A stretch of DNA of 64,000 bases, from positions 9,855,894-9,919,893 of the forward strand of contig NC_058145.1 of the NCBI RefSeq assembly GCF_011075055.1. Direction: 5' to 3'. A model generated the notes under the pieces. That model was not told the DNA's origin. It ran no database searches and worked only from the letters and a program-made list of their open reading frames with translations. This stretch comes from Mangifera indica. Its lineage: Eukaryota; Streptophyta; Magnoliopsida; Sapindales; Anacardiaceae. Positions 11,901 to 24,984 of the stretch are shown here, one piece after another. How positions within the stretch are numbered: position 1 is the first letter of the stretch; each line of letters begins with the position of its first letter. Made by a program: the position numbers and the translations under genes.

Positions 11901-13580
11901 GGCAAAAATAAGGGCCTTGAAAATGGTTGCTGGTGGGCCTGAAGTTGTTGCTAGGAAACCTGTTGACCGTACTTACTTAAATGTGAATGTGGCTCTGGTT
12001 GAACCTGGCTGTGTGAATCTGGCCAGGCATATTGCAAACACTAAGGCATATGGTGTGAATGTTGTGGTAGCTGTTGACATGTTCACGACTGATGCTGAAG
12101 CTGAACTATATGCGGTAAAAAAAGCCGTATTGGCTACTGGGGCATATGATGCTGTGATTTGTACTCACCACGCCCATGGTATTAAAGGAGTGGTTAGTCA
12201 CTTATAACATTAGATTCAGTAAACTAAAAAGAATGTCCTTCACTCCTGAAACTACATAATTGAAATAAATTAACAGATGGCTCAAAATGCATCAATCGAA
12301 TAACCATGACACAACTTTTTTCTCTGGTTCTTAAAATCTTACACATCCTGCTTTTATCAGAGCGTGTCAGATATTGTTTTGTTTCCTGCTTTCCCTGTTC
12401 TTAGAGCAATGATGGATTATCGATTATCTTTAGCACAAAATCTGATCTCTATTCTGCTTGGAGATCTACTTTCAAGTACTTTTATCCCGAGGCTAAGATC
12501 ACTGATAGTTTACTCAATTCTCTAAGTTAACCTCATGTTGCTTTTTTCCGATATAAATATCTGGTTCATGATTAACGCTATAGCTTCGTGAACTTTCATC
12601 TTGGGAAAAATAAATGACCTATTGTATCCAAGGCAGGAATAAATTCTCAATATATTAGAAATATAATGGCTGTAGTTTCCGTTAAATAGAAGTTCTGCTC
12701 TGTCCCAGTTTTCAGGTAGACCTTGGAAGTACCATTCAAAGAGCTTGTGAGAATCTGGCACAGCCGCTTAAGTTCTTGTATCATTTGGATGTTAGCATTA
12801 GAGAGAAAATAGAGGCAATAGCATGGTCCTATGGTGCAAGGGAAGTCGAATACTCAAAACAGGTAAATATATACATGCCTTGTTCCAGCAATCAACTCTT
12901 TTTTGCTTAATCAACTCATTCAATCTACTTAAACTGAAGTTGAAATGGGTCTGTCAGTTGTAAAGTCTGATCTCAAATAGGCTCATTAAATCCTCCTAGA
13001 ATCTGACAAAATGACGAAGTTGGGGCAAATATTCGTTTTCTTTTCTTGAAAAGCATGGTCAGGTTGGGATGGGAAATGTGTGCCTTTTGATTAGGCATGA
13101 CGAAGCTGTTTTGCAGCCGATAATCATGAAAATAACTTCCCATCTTGTCCATGAGGAATCTTTTTTAACAAAAGGTATCTATAGTTTTGTCAAAGCACCA
13201 GTCAGAGCCAATAACATAATAAATTCTTCATCAACAATTATTTTGGTCTTTGATTATTAATTCAGATTTCTTTTTGGTTGTCTAGCTAGGTCAAGAAACA
13301 GATTGAGATGTATAGCAAGTAAGGGTTTTCTGGCCTACCTATCTGCACTGCCAAAACTCAGTATTCATTTTTGGCTCAATGCTTCCAGGAAGGGTGCCCC
13401 AACTGGATTTGTCTTACCAATAAGGGATGTAAGAGCCAGCATTGGGTCTGGATTCCTATATGCTTTAGTCAGAACAATGAGTACAATGCCAGGTCTCAAC
13501 AACAAGACCATGCTTTTATGATATCGATATTGACACTACGACTGGAAAGGTTGTTGGCCTCTCTAAAGGTTACAGAAAGC
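8935..13580 (+). pseudogene. Formate-tetrahydrofolate ligase (10-formyl-THF synthetase) pseudogene, copy 1
   Basis: The FTHFS family makes 10-formyl-THF from formate, THF and ATP in one-carbon metabolism. Recognisable pieces are: 8935-9030 (TTVCLCQALGTFLDK, with the upstream P-loop region GITPTPLGEGKS cut to GEGTTA); 11032-12207 ([71 protein letters not shown]); 12717-12861 (REKIEAIAWSYGA); and about 13290-13580 (KGAPTGFVLPIRDVRASIGS, STMPGL, DIDTTTGKVVGLS). Introns are retained. Breaks include the P-loop deletion, loss of AAIDT after LLAS, frameshifts near 11360 and 11400-11480, a stop soon after HHAHG, and a frameshift around the C-terminal exon. The long open stretch 11488-12207 is left over from the parent exon. 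No functional enzyme can be made. Confidence 0.9.
9628..10202. mobile_element. Insertion of about 575 bp, MITE-like, in an FTHFS intron
   Basis: Arm 1 contains about 575 bases absent from arm 2. The sequence on either side (gggaaattct at 9619-9628 and gggaaatct at 10203-10211) is present once in arm 2 (27005-27014), as expected for a target duplication of about 9 bases. The ends are imperfect inverted repeats: gtagcattgaaacgg on the left against the complement of gtttctgtgctac on the right. The interior is AT-rich and noncoding. Terminal repeats plus a 9-base duplication suggest a Mutator-type nonautonomous element; a hAT origin (8-base duplication) is the alternative. Confidence 0.7.
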
Positions 13581-14280
13581 TTTCCCTTGATCGTATTTCT
13601 TCTCAAAAAGTTTTTGATAAAGCAACAACACAGGTGAGAGCTCCTCTCTATTGCTGTAGCTGTTTGAACTTTCATTTCTCTTCTATGCTCATTTGTTTCA
13701 TGTCACATCCTTGCTGGGTCATATCTTTGGTGAATTTCGTCCAATGATATCACAGTCGTTTGAAATTACAATGGTAGACGAAGCTTTTGAAAATTCAGCT
13801 TTATGACTTGACATGTTATCTGATTCTAAGATAGTAAAACAGCAAGTGATTGGAATGGGGTTGGAAAATTTTGCAGAAATCGGTAAAATATTGGAAAGTC
13901 TTAAACTGCAAATTGGGTGGAGATGGTGGCCTTCGGCTTGCGCACACCACAAGTTGGTGTTGTTTTCCCATACAGCGCGAAAAAGTTCGCTTTATTTTAA
14001 GCGACTACTTCCCACAAGGTTTATCGGAAGTTGAAACAACATTCTTATGCATAACAATATTATCATTATGAAGTTCTCAAGAAATTCTATTATTTTTAAA
14101 ATAAAAATGCATTAAATAAATTTATTAGTGTATTAAAGTTAATCCAAATATTATTTTATCATTTTCAGGGTTGCCTCCACATACAAAGTCTTCTGGGTGT
14201 CTAATTGATTATGTCATGATTGATAATACGAGTCCAACATTAATAAGGAGGAAAAAATTGTTTTGTGTTTTAGTAATTAC

Positions 14281-14436
14281 CGGATAAAGCGACTAACATA
14301 GTGGAATCAAGTCCTTGATGTGTAAACTTCCGTGTAATGGTAGGTAGATCTTCAAAGGGACTTGGAATTGCAGTAGTTCCAACTCTGTTTACAGTTGTGC
14401 TATCTCTTTTTCCTAATTGTACTTGCCATGATCGAT
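14281..14436 (-). pseudogene. Orphan class III peroxidase exon 3
   Basis: Read on the minus strand, about 50 codons are open and peroxidase-like: SWQVQLGKRDSTTVNR, IPSPFEDLPTITRKF and LDSTMLVALS, ending at a proper donor (g|gtaatt). These match the third exon of the standard four-exon peroxidase gene just before the proximal-histidine exon. No exon 1, 2 or 4 is recognisable nearby. It is a different subtype from the intact peroxidase at 17293-19571. The inverted counterpart is at 23770-23905. Confidence 0.75.
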
Positions 14437-14500
14437 GGACTTCGTTTTATGTTGAATCTTTTTTTTTTAACTCTTTTTATATTTTTCTCTCCACAACCCC

Positions 14501-14501
<1 letters not shown>

Positions 14502-14533
<32 letters not shown>
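14502..14533 (+). repeat. Uninterrupted run of 32 cytosines
   Basis: Thirty-two C in a row, preceded by ccacaacccca and followed by a run of A. It is a candidate G-quadruplex on the minus strand. It lies about 60-100 bases beyond the inner end of duplication arm 1. Length in an assembly is unreliable for such runs. Confidence 0.9.
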
Positions 14534-14535
<2 letters not shown>

Positions 14536-15327
14536 AAAAAAATCAAGGAGGGTATCTTATATGTTGAAATGGAACATCGAAAACATTTCAAGTTAAAAGG
14601 ACCTGTATACTGTTTTTGGAACAGAGGGGTGTCTAGTATACAATGGTTATCTTTTTCAAATTGTTACATGTTCACTAATAGTCCCATATATGCCCACCCA
14701 TTTTCCCACCAGCTAAGGCTCCCCCTTCCACTTGCCTCTAATCCAAATTTTGATCCGACTTTTAAAATTTATCTTTGTTAGTTTTGAGAGATGCTCTGAT
14801 CATGAGTAGAAGGTAGGTAACCTTATAATGGTCATTCATGGGCAATTTGATCGGTGTATGACAATTTTCACGTTATCGTTAGTGGACATCCAGCAGCAAT
14901 TACCGACTCCCAGCCATGATATGTCTACTATAGAGGTAAATAGAAGTTCCCTTTAACAATTTTACATTTGTTTTTGTTTGATTATGTGGTATACTTGAAT
15001 ATATTGACTTATACGTAATTCTAACAAGATGCTAATATCTATATTATTAACGATATACTCTCGAGGACGAGACTCTCTTAGGACGACTCACATCAGCCTA
15101 GGGTCATTCTGATCATGGGTGGCAACAAAATCTGTTGCCTAGTAACCATCTACAAACATTATATGATTGTCCATTGAAGAATGAGTGATATCAAGTTAGC
15201 CCCTATACAAATCTAATGAAGATAAGGAGACAATAAGATCCAACATAATTCTATACAATTGTCATCAATGGGACAACAAAAGGGAAATTATTTAGGCCAT
15301 GGAGTTCCATGTATAAGGTAATATATA
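14534..15327. other. Spacer without a visible gene
   Basis: No coding region, RNA gene or clear repeat is seen. Bases 15319-15327 (taatatata) are the left target-site duplication of the element that follows. Confidence 0.5.
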
Positions 15328-16176
15328 GGCCAAACGACTATTTCCCACCCAAGGTTTGATGTTTTCTCAAATATACCCCCTTTAACTATGGAAACACCAA
15401 ACACCCACCCATGAGCAGTTAAAATTAACAGTGGTAAGGGTAAAATCGTAGTTTTCTCTATAATATTAAAAAATAAACTAAAATATAATCTATTTTGCCC
15501 CCCTAAACTTTGAAAACTAAAAATTTCCCCTAGCCTAAGTTTTAAAAAATGACAGTTTCACCCTAGGGTTTCGTTTTGAAATCTCCGGCTCCATTGCTGA
15601 CGGCCTCTCCCTCCCGAGACATTCTCTCCTTCCGGCGATCTCTTTCCTCTCATTTGGACGCCTGATCGACGTCGAAGACGCCTTGGGAGACGAAGACGAA
15701 GTCGTCGTCTTCGTCTGGAAAGACAGTCGTCTTCCTAGAGGTCTTCTTCTGGGAAGACGATCGTCTTCCCAGATGAAGACGATGGCTTCGTCTTCGTCTG
15801 GGAAGAGGAAGAACTTCCTCGACGAAGTTCTTTGTCTCCCAAGGCGTCTCCGACGCTAATCGGGCCTCCAAATGGGAGGAAAGAGATCGCCGGAATGAGA
15901 GGATGCTTTAGGAGGGAGAGGTCGTCGACAATGAAGCCAGAAAGGTCATCGAAGATTTCAAAACGAAACCCTATAGTGAAACTGTCATTTTTTAAAACTT
16001 AGGGTAGGAGAAAATTTTAGTTTTTAAAGTTTAGGGGGGCAAAAAGAGATAAAATTTTTAGGCGTTAGGGTTCTGTTAAATTTAACCGACCATGGGTGGG
16101 TGTTTGGTGTTTCCATAGTTAAAGGGGGGATATTTGAGAAAACATCAAACCTTGGGTGGGAAATAGTCGTTTGGCC
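15328..16176. mobile_element. 849-bp Mutator-like fold-back element with perfect 9-bp target duplication
   Basis: The element begins GGCCAAACGACTATTTCCCA and ends with its inverse. It is flanked on both sides by the identical 9-mer TAATATATA (15319-15327 and 16177-16185). Nearly its whole length is one inverted repeat with arms of about 400 bases. The outer 230 bases are AT-rich; the inner part is rich in GAAGACG/CGTCTTC motifs and centres on a palindrome near 15755. There is no transposase. The 9-bp duplication and long terminal repeats are characteristic of Mutator-type nonautonomous elements. A transcript through it would fold into a hairpin of several hundred base pairs. Confidence 0.88.
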
Positions 16177-16185
16177 TAATATATA

Positions 16186-17292
16186 TAATATTTAGTTTAT
16201 ATATTAGGAACTTGTGTAAATATGCAATGTTGTTAACTAATCACATCTAAATCTTTTATAAAAGTTTACATCCCAATTAATTTCAAGAGCAAGCATTAGG
16301 TTTGTGGAGAAGTTGATCTAAAGGAATAAAGTATATGTGTTTACAACTTCTTATAAAGTTACATGGATGATCTCGATTGTTTTGAAGATATGATGAGTGG
16401 ATATACGTTGTACCTACCAATGGTCATAACTCAACCGAGTTACTGGTCAAAGTTAGGACATCCATGTCGAATGGATGGTATTAGTCTATTGACCCAAGCT
16501 AATGTGTCATAACAGAGTGATGGTTCAAACAATTATAAGGTGTTTACATTTTGGTTCATTGAGAACTTGAGTCAATGATATCCACTGAATTTCACCAAGG
16601 ATGATTTAGAGAGTGTGAGGGTTCCGTCAACCATTCATCTTTTCCACAACCTTGTTTAGGTCCATGTATGTATGTATATGTGTGTCAGTTGTGTATGTAT
16701 GTTTATATATGTATAAATTCACATTTATGTATACGTTCTTTGTATAGAAGATAATTCTATAATTACATTATGATAAAAGATAAAGATAGAAAATAATATC
16801 TAGTTATTAAGAAATTGAAATAACATGTTAAGAAAATTGTGAGGACAGTTAAAATTGTCAAGTCTCTCTGTTCTCGTTGTTTTTAGATAAAACATCAATT
16901 ATCTAAATTCAAGGTTAACCAAATAATATACATAATAAATTTGCATATATAACATTACTTTTATCAATGAATGAGTCTCGGTAATAAAATTGACCCAAAA
17001 GTTATTTTTTGAGAGAAATACTTTGAAGATATAATTATATATATTGTGATTCTACTCAAGTCTTGATTCAGGGATACTTGCAAAAACTATCATATAGCAC
17101 TGAATTTCAGATCACATTATTAAAATCAACTCCACACTTCAGATTTTTAAATATTACAACAAGAGACCGAGAGCCAATATAACATTCATCACACAGCTTC
17201 TAATTAAACATCATTACATTAGTTATACTATGAATTAAGTTACTTTGTTCTTAACACTTTTTACCATTTCGTGGTTCATGTAGCTCACTTCT
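16186..17292. other. Spacer without a visible gene
   Basis: AT-rich DNA with short tatg/tgta repeats around 16665-16735. 17100-17292 is probably 3' flank or UTR of the minus-strand peroxidase gene ending at 17293. Nothing else is recognised. Confidence 0.5.
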
Positions 17293-19580
<2,288 letters not shown>

Positions 19581-19648
19581 TTAAAACAATAGAAATTAAT
19601 AAACCCTAGATATGAATATGCTTATAGCAAAACTCTTGAAAGTACTTC

Positions 19649-19656
19649 TATTTATA
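19649..19656 (-). promoter_or_regulatory. TATA box of the peroxidase gene
   Basis: On the minus strand TATAAATA lies 78 bases upstream of the start codon at 19571, which allows a 5' UTR of about 45-50 bases. Confidence 0.6.
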
Positions 19657-20450
19657 AGCAAATTCAGCTGTGATTTTCAGCATTTTATATTCCACAGTTG
19701 CATGAATATTAATGCGCGTGTTCATGCTTTAAAACCAAGTGGTGATGATGTGTGGGGGCTGCACAGCTAGGTTTTGTGCTCGAAAGCCTAAACTGATGAG
19801 TTTAATTATCAGAGTAATGACAGATTAGCTGATAAATTGGTAGGTTTTGTGGGTTGATGGAGATCGCAATTGCTTATAAATTATGCAGGCCACGCAATTA
19901 AACTCGCATAAAATTAATGAACCACTAATTAATTAAGATTAACAGAAACCTAAAGCCTTTTGGCTACCACTTCCGCACATGCATGAATTGATTCAGGAGT
20001 TGCAATTAAATAATTGTAAGAATAATTAACAATATGAGGACAATATATTATGGAGTAGGTTCATTCTTGCCGTTGATCTTGATGATGAGAATAATCAAAC
20101 ATTCTTCCTGGAAAGTGACTAAAGTTTGATTATAATAAGATACTATTTAGTGTCCAACATGTAATTGCACAAGGTTGAGTTAATATGGAGATCGATTGGA
20201 TATTGCTCCATGTGATTGTTGTGTAAAGAGACATTATGTTAAGTTGTTTTTTAATATAATTGCTATACAGTAAAAATGTGAGTATTACAAGGTCAACCCT
20301 CGAAGTACAAATGAGTATAACAGACAATAAATACCCATTAATCAATTCGTTAGCTTGAAGTTTTCAAGACTAACAAGTGATTAAGTAATTTTAAATTTGT
20401 AGAAGATCTTGTTGTGGTTATCAAATAATGTTTCACATTGGATTTCACAC

Positions 20451-20898
20451 AATAATATTTTTATAAATGTCATCTAGTAAAAATGTTAATTTTCATATAA
20501 ATATAATGTCATTAATATAAGTACATATTCATCCAAATAAATTCAAAATCATGGGTCTAAGTCTTAGAGGATTAAATTAACATTTTTTTCATGCAATAAT
20601 ATTTTTATAATTGTCTTCCCATAAGAACAATAACTTTCATATAAATGTAATGTCGTCAATATAAACACATATTCATTCATATAAATTCAAAAAATCATGG
20701 GTCAAGTCCCGGAGGATTAGGAGGATTAAAATAACCTTTTTTTCATGCAATAATATTTTCATAACAATCATCCAATAAGAACATTAACTTCCATATAAAT
20801 GTAATGTCATTAATATAAATACATATCTATCCAAATAAATTCAAAATCATCGATCAAGTCCTAGAGGATTAGGAGGATTAAAATAACCTTTTCCCTAA
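20451..20898 (+). repeat. Tandem repeat, three units of about 150 bp
   Basis: Three diverged copies start at 20451, 20595 and 20749 with aataatattt. Each contains 'catataaat.taatgtc.t.aatata', 'acatattcatccaaataaattcaaaatcatgg' variants and 'gaggattaaa'. Unit 1 lacks one 'ggattagga' present in units 2 and 3. No coding potential. The neighbouring DNA (19700-20450, 20900-21420) shows no gene. Confidence 0.75.
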
Positions 20899-21419
20899 AA
20901 CTAAATCTATATAGAAAGGAGGGGAAAAAAAGGACATCAAACAATTGTACCACACAAAAAACATATGAGAACACCATGGATGTAGGTTTTTTAATTATCG
21001 CATCGAACCACGTAAAGACACTAGTGTCACATCTTTTTATTTACTCTAACTTCATTCATTTTCTATCTTTGAATCTCACACACTTGTAGCAAACTTACCT
21101 ATCTCAGACTCTAATTGCTATTATTATAGTCTATTTTATATAAAATTCTAAATTACAGATATTAGTTGATGACAAGAAATTGTATCAATTGTTCGATGCT
21201 AAAAGGATGGCAAAACACATCTCACTCTTTCATAATTTTAGAAATGGCTCACAAAAGTGGCATAGAAAGACATTGGACAACTTATCTTTAAATAGTTCAA
21301 AAACTGGTCTAGAGTCCTTCCCCTAAGACTAGTCATTTTTAAGACTAGCACACCGTAGCTTGAACAAGGTACTATTTCAATACCTCAAACTGATCACCTC
21401 ATTGTTGCCTTACTAGCAT

Positions 21420-22642
21420 GTAGTATTAATGTGTTATGCACAAGATTAATAATGATAAGCTAGAAGATATTTTAAAAAGTAAACTTTGTGTGCAAAATTC
21501 ATTGCTATGTATAGTTTTTTTTTTTTAATGTGTGATATCTTGAATCTTATTGTTCAAAAAGGGTTAAAAGTTGTTAACTAGTGTGGCTTTACATAAGATT
21601 CTAGAAAGTGTGAAATCTATCAAAGGAAGTGAGGGTAAAAAAATTAAATTTGGAGAATTTGTTCAGGAAATTGGTGTAACAAATGCAAAAGGATTGAAAA
21701 TAGATGTTCCCATAGATGGAATTCATCATGTGTTTGTTCAGTTGTCTTTGAGAGATACTACTTATACTTATTGTCCATAAGATGAAGAATGGAACAAGAG
21801 GAAAGGATATGCAAGTTTTTGAAGTCATTGAAGTCATTTCATGAAATAACAACTTTTTTTTTTTTTTGGATTCCAAGCATCCTACTACAAACTTGTATCT
21901 TCAAATGTGTGGAAAATTCAATTGTGTTTGAATGAAGAGATAAAGAGAGAGGATAAAGTTATCGGTGACATGGCAACACAAATGAAACTAAAATTTGAAA
22001 AATATTAGGATTCTAATAATATTGGGTTAGCTATTGTAGTTGTTTTTCACCCTTGTTTCTAAATTTGAGTTTGTGGAGTTTTGCTACAAAAAGGTTTATG
22101 ACCCAACTATCGTACAAAGAAAGTTAGTGATTGTCAACCAAGATTTGTATAAGTTTTTTGAAGTTTACAAGGTTCAATGTTGCAAAGAAGTTCCCACCAC
22201 CCCATCAATTGCGACTATGGGTCCTAGTAGTCTTGGAAATGATATATGTGTAAATCACTATACTTGTTTATATTTTTGTAATTAATAAAATATTTATTAT
22301 TAATAATCTTTTTGCATTTGAAATTTTTATATTTAAATGGTGTAGGAATTTGACTAGCACGAGAATAAGTTTAAAGCTACTTATACTAAAAAGTTTGAAT
22401 GGGACCTTTAGTTGGGAGAGTCAAGGTATGATTACATCAAGTATTAAAATATGGATATCTATTTACATTCGAAAATGTACTATGATCACTATCTGATATC
22501 TGTTATGATGGTTTGTGATATTATGAGTATACCAATAGCAATTGTTGCTTCAAAATCCGCTTTTAGCATTGGTAACAAGGCGCTCAATGAATATCGAAGC
22601 TCACTTCAACCAAATATTGCAAAATTTTTAATATACCCTTAG
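21420..22642 (+). pseudogene. hAT-family transposase relic (RICESLEEPER/BED type)
   Basis: Fragments in shifting frames match plant hAT transposases in order: NDKLEDILKSKLCVQNSLLC (about 21450), CDILNLIVQKGLKVV (21531; the conserved CAHILNLIVQ block), LESVKSIKGSEGKKIKF and GLKIDVP (21600-21710), SLRDTTYTYCP (21740), SNVWKIQLCLNEE (21900), LEFVEFCYKKV-like (22070), and the C-terminal dimerisation motif IPIAIVASKSAFSIGNKALN to YRSSLQPN (22525-22620). The catalytic middle is largely missing, and stops, frameshifts and a T-rich insertion break it. It cannot be active. No terminal repeats were found. Confidence 0.82.
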
Positions 22643-23555
22643 ACTTCGTTTTGTTAATATGAAATTAAAGGTAGTATGTTATCATAATAATTCAAATAAT
22701 TTATTATTTTCATTTGTTAATATAGTATGATTGTTAATGCTATAAAATATTTAAATTTTATAATTGTTGTTCACTTTGGATGATGAAATGGATGATAGTG
22801 ATCTTCTTGTGCTATTAACTAATCTAATAATTATGAATCGATGTCACAATTGTTGAATTTGTTTGAAGTAATGAGATTATCCACTCTTATTTATATATTT
22901 CTTTGCATTTATTATTTACTTTATAGTTTTCATTTTATAAAGCTAACAATTTTAATATATGTTGAATTTAATTTTTCATCTTGTAGATCATACCGAGGTT
23001 AAGACACCTTCATCAGAGCTTGCAAATTATGATCAGATAAATACAAATAAAACTATAACACAAACTTATATATACAAATAACAGTGACAACTTGTGATTG
23101 AATGATATGATTATTTGTTTTTTTTCTTATTTTAAAATCACTCAATCAATACTGTAATATTAGTTTGTACATATAATTTGTACCATTTATTTGAACATAA
23201 TTATTCATGTTTTTTTCATTTCTTTCTTAGTTGGTTGTGAATGTGAACATACATTCTCTTGTTACGGTTTTTCTTTGCTTGTTCCCACCTTCTCGTCGAT
23301 ACTCTTTATTTGTTGGATGAAATTTTACACTTTAAATGGGTGAAAAAAGTTCTTGGTAATGGTTCCTTTCGCTAAAATTGTTGAACAACTTCTCATATTG
23401 TGTTACTGCATGTGAAGTTCTGTAAAATTATTAAGAAATCTGTAGTTTTTTTAATCTTTTAAGTTGTCAATGTTGCATCATGTGGGTTTATATGATGATT
23501 GAAGAATAGAGTTTCTTATAGGAGCTCATACCCGGTCCGGCCTATCCATTTGCCA
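22643..23555. other. Spacer without a visible gene
   Basis: AT-rich sequence downstream of the hAT relic. No gene, RNA or clear repeat is recognised. Confidence 0.45.
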
Positions 23556-23905
23556 GGTACAACAAGTGCAATAGAAAACTTATCAACAGATGGCTATCAA
23601 GTGATTAATGATGTTAAAACAGCACTTGAAAATGTTTCCTCAGGAGTTGTCTCCTGTGCTAATATTGTGGCACTTGCCTCTGAAATTTTAGTCGTTTTGG
23701 TACTTCATTTTCCTTTGTCTTCATCCTCTTGCTACTTGTCTGAGTAATTAATAAAACTTGTGCATGAAGATGGAGGTTCACCATGGCAACCACAACTAGG
23801 AAGAAGAGAGCACATCTGCAAACAGAGCTGGAACTATTGCAATTCCAAGTCACACAAGTTTACAGATCAAGGACTTTGATTCCACTGACTTAGTAGCTTC
23901 ATCTG
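23556..23905 (+). pseudogene. Class III peroxidase remnant, exons 2 and 3
   Basis: 23556 to about 23690 reads GTTSAIENLSTDGYQVINDV and ENVSSGVVSCANIVALASEI, the second exon of a peroxidase. A conserved Cys and the start of the exon (GCDASVLLD) are lost. 23770-23905 reads GGSPWQPQLGRRE followed by a frameshifted LDSTDLVASSG and a donor at 23905, the third exon. Exon 1 and the proximal-His exon 4 are absent. The exon 3 piece is the inverted duplicate of 14281-14436. Exon 2 has no counterpart in arm 1. Confidence 0.78.
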
Positions 23906-23918
23906 GTAATTAGTAAAA

Positions 23919-24555
23919 GGCCAAAGGATTATTTCCCACCCAAGTTTTGGCGAAAAGACAAATATATGCCCGTGACATATGGAAAACTCAAATACCTGCT
24001 CAAGTTTTAATCCATTGTCACACACCTATGAATTATTTATTATGGTAAAGGGACAAAATCGTTATTTTATCAATAATATTAAAATAATTAAAATTATATT
24101 TCATTTTCCCCCGTTAGTTTGAAAAACTAATCATTTTTTCTTAGAATTAAGTTTCAAAAATTTCACTTTTCCCCCAAAGATATCAAACCTGAAATCTGAC
24201 AATGCCTTCTGGCGAACGATAGTGAAGGCGTCATCTAGACACCAACAACGCCTTTATTCACTTTTTAGGCCATCATTGACTGTTCACCAAAGGAAGTAAA
24301 GAAAAAACCTACTGATTGGGGGTTGAAGTCACTTTTTCAAGTTAAGCTCTAGAGTGAAATATTAATTTTCAAAACTTGAAATGGTAGAGAGAGAAATAAA
24401 ATAAAATATTTTTTAATATTATTGTTAAATAATAATTTTATCCTTACATTTAACGGCAATTTTAATAAAAATTTAGAGATGAAAGGGTGTTTAGACTTTT
24501 TATTTATCGTGGATGCGTTTTTTAAGATTAAGGAAAAACTTGAGTGTCCTTCGGC
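23919..24555. mobile_element. 637-bp fold-back element inside arm 2
   Basis: It begins GGCCAAAGGATTATTTCCCA and ends with an imperfect inverse (ccttcggc). It belongs to the same family as 15328-16176 by its GGCCAAA end, CCCACCCAAG segment and AT-rich subterminal sequence. Arm 1 reads straight through the corresponding point (near 14265-14278), so this is an insertion after the duplication. No clean target duplication remains (ttagtaaaa against tttacaaat). Noncoding. Confidence 0.75.
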
Positions 24556-24984
24556 TTTACAAATTTATTCCTTCTTACTATTGTTGGACCCGTATTATCT
24601 AAAATATATAATCAGTTGGAGACCCAAAAGATTTGTGCGTGGAGGCAACCCTAAAAATGATTAAATAATATTTGGATTAAGTATAATATACTGACAAAAT
24701 TATCAAATGCATTTTTATTTTAAATATAATATAATTTCTTAAGAACTTCATATTAATAATATCGTTATGAATAAAGAAACCACTTACAGTGCTTACAACA
24801 TATATTCAAGAAATGAAAACAAGTATTTGCCTCCAACTTCTTCATTTTGTCAGATTCTCATAGGATTGAATGAGTGTATTTGAGATCAGATTTTACAACT
24901 TTCAGATACATTTCAACTTCAGCTTAAGTGGGTTGAATGAGATGATTAAGCAAAAGAGAGTTGATTGCTGGAACAAGGCATAAA

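Larger units (their letters stand above)
8723..14430 (+). repeat. Arm 1 of a large inverted segmental duplication
   Basis: This stretch aligns by eye, in reverse complement, with 23770-28331. The shared order is tRNA-Ala, FTHFS pseudogene exons and introns, an AT-rich segment, then a peroxidase exon 3 on the opposite strand. The arms differ by private changes. Arm 1 carries the insertion 9628-10202 and keeps the FTHFS 3' part (about 13045-14035), which arm 2 has lost. Homology stops at the tRNA on the outside and near 14430-14450 on the inside, about 60 bases before a 32-base C run. Intron sequence is shared, so this was DNA-level duplication and not retroposition. Confidence 0.85.

Noticed and set aside
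11488..12207. 239-residue FTHFS-like frame as a functional gene
   Set aside because: It covers only the middle third of the enzyme, is flanked by frameshifted remnants, and ends at a stop right after HHAHG. It is part of a pseudogene.
14337..14781. Proline-rich open frames, and a glycine run on the other strand
   Set aside because: They are translations of the 32-base C run with no conserved flanks. Part of the region is the antisense of a peroxidase exon relic.
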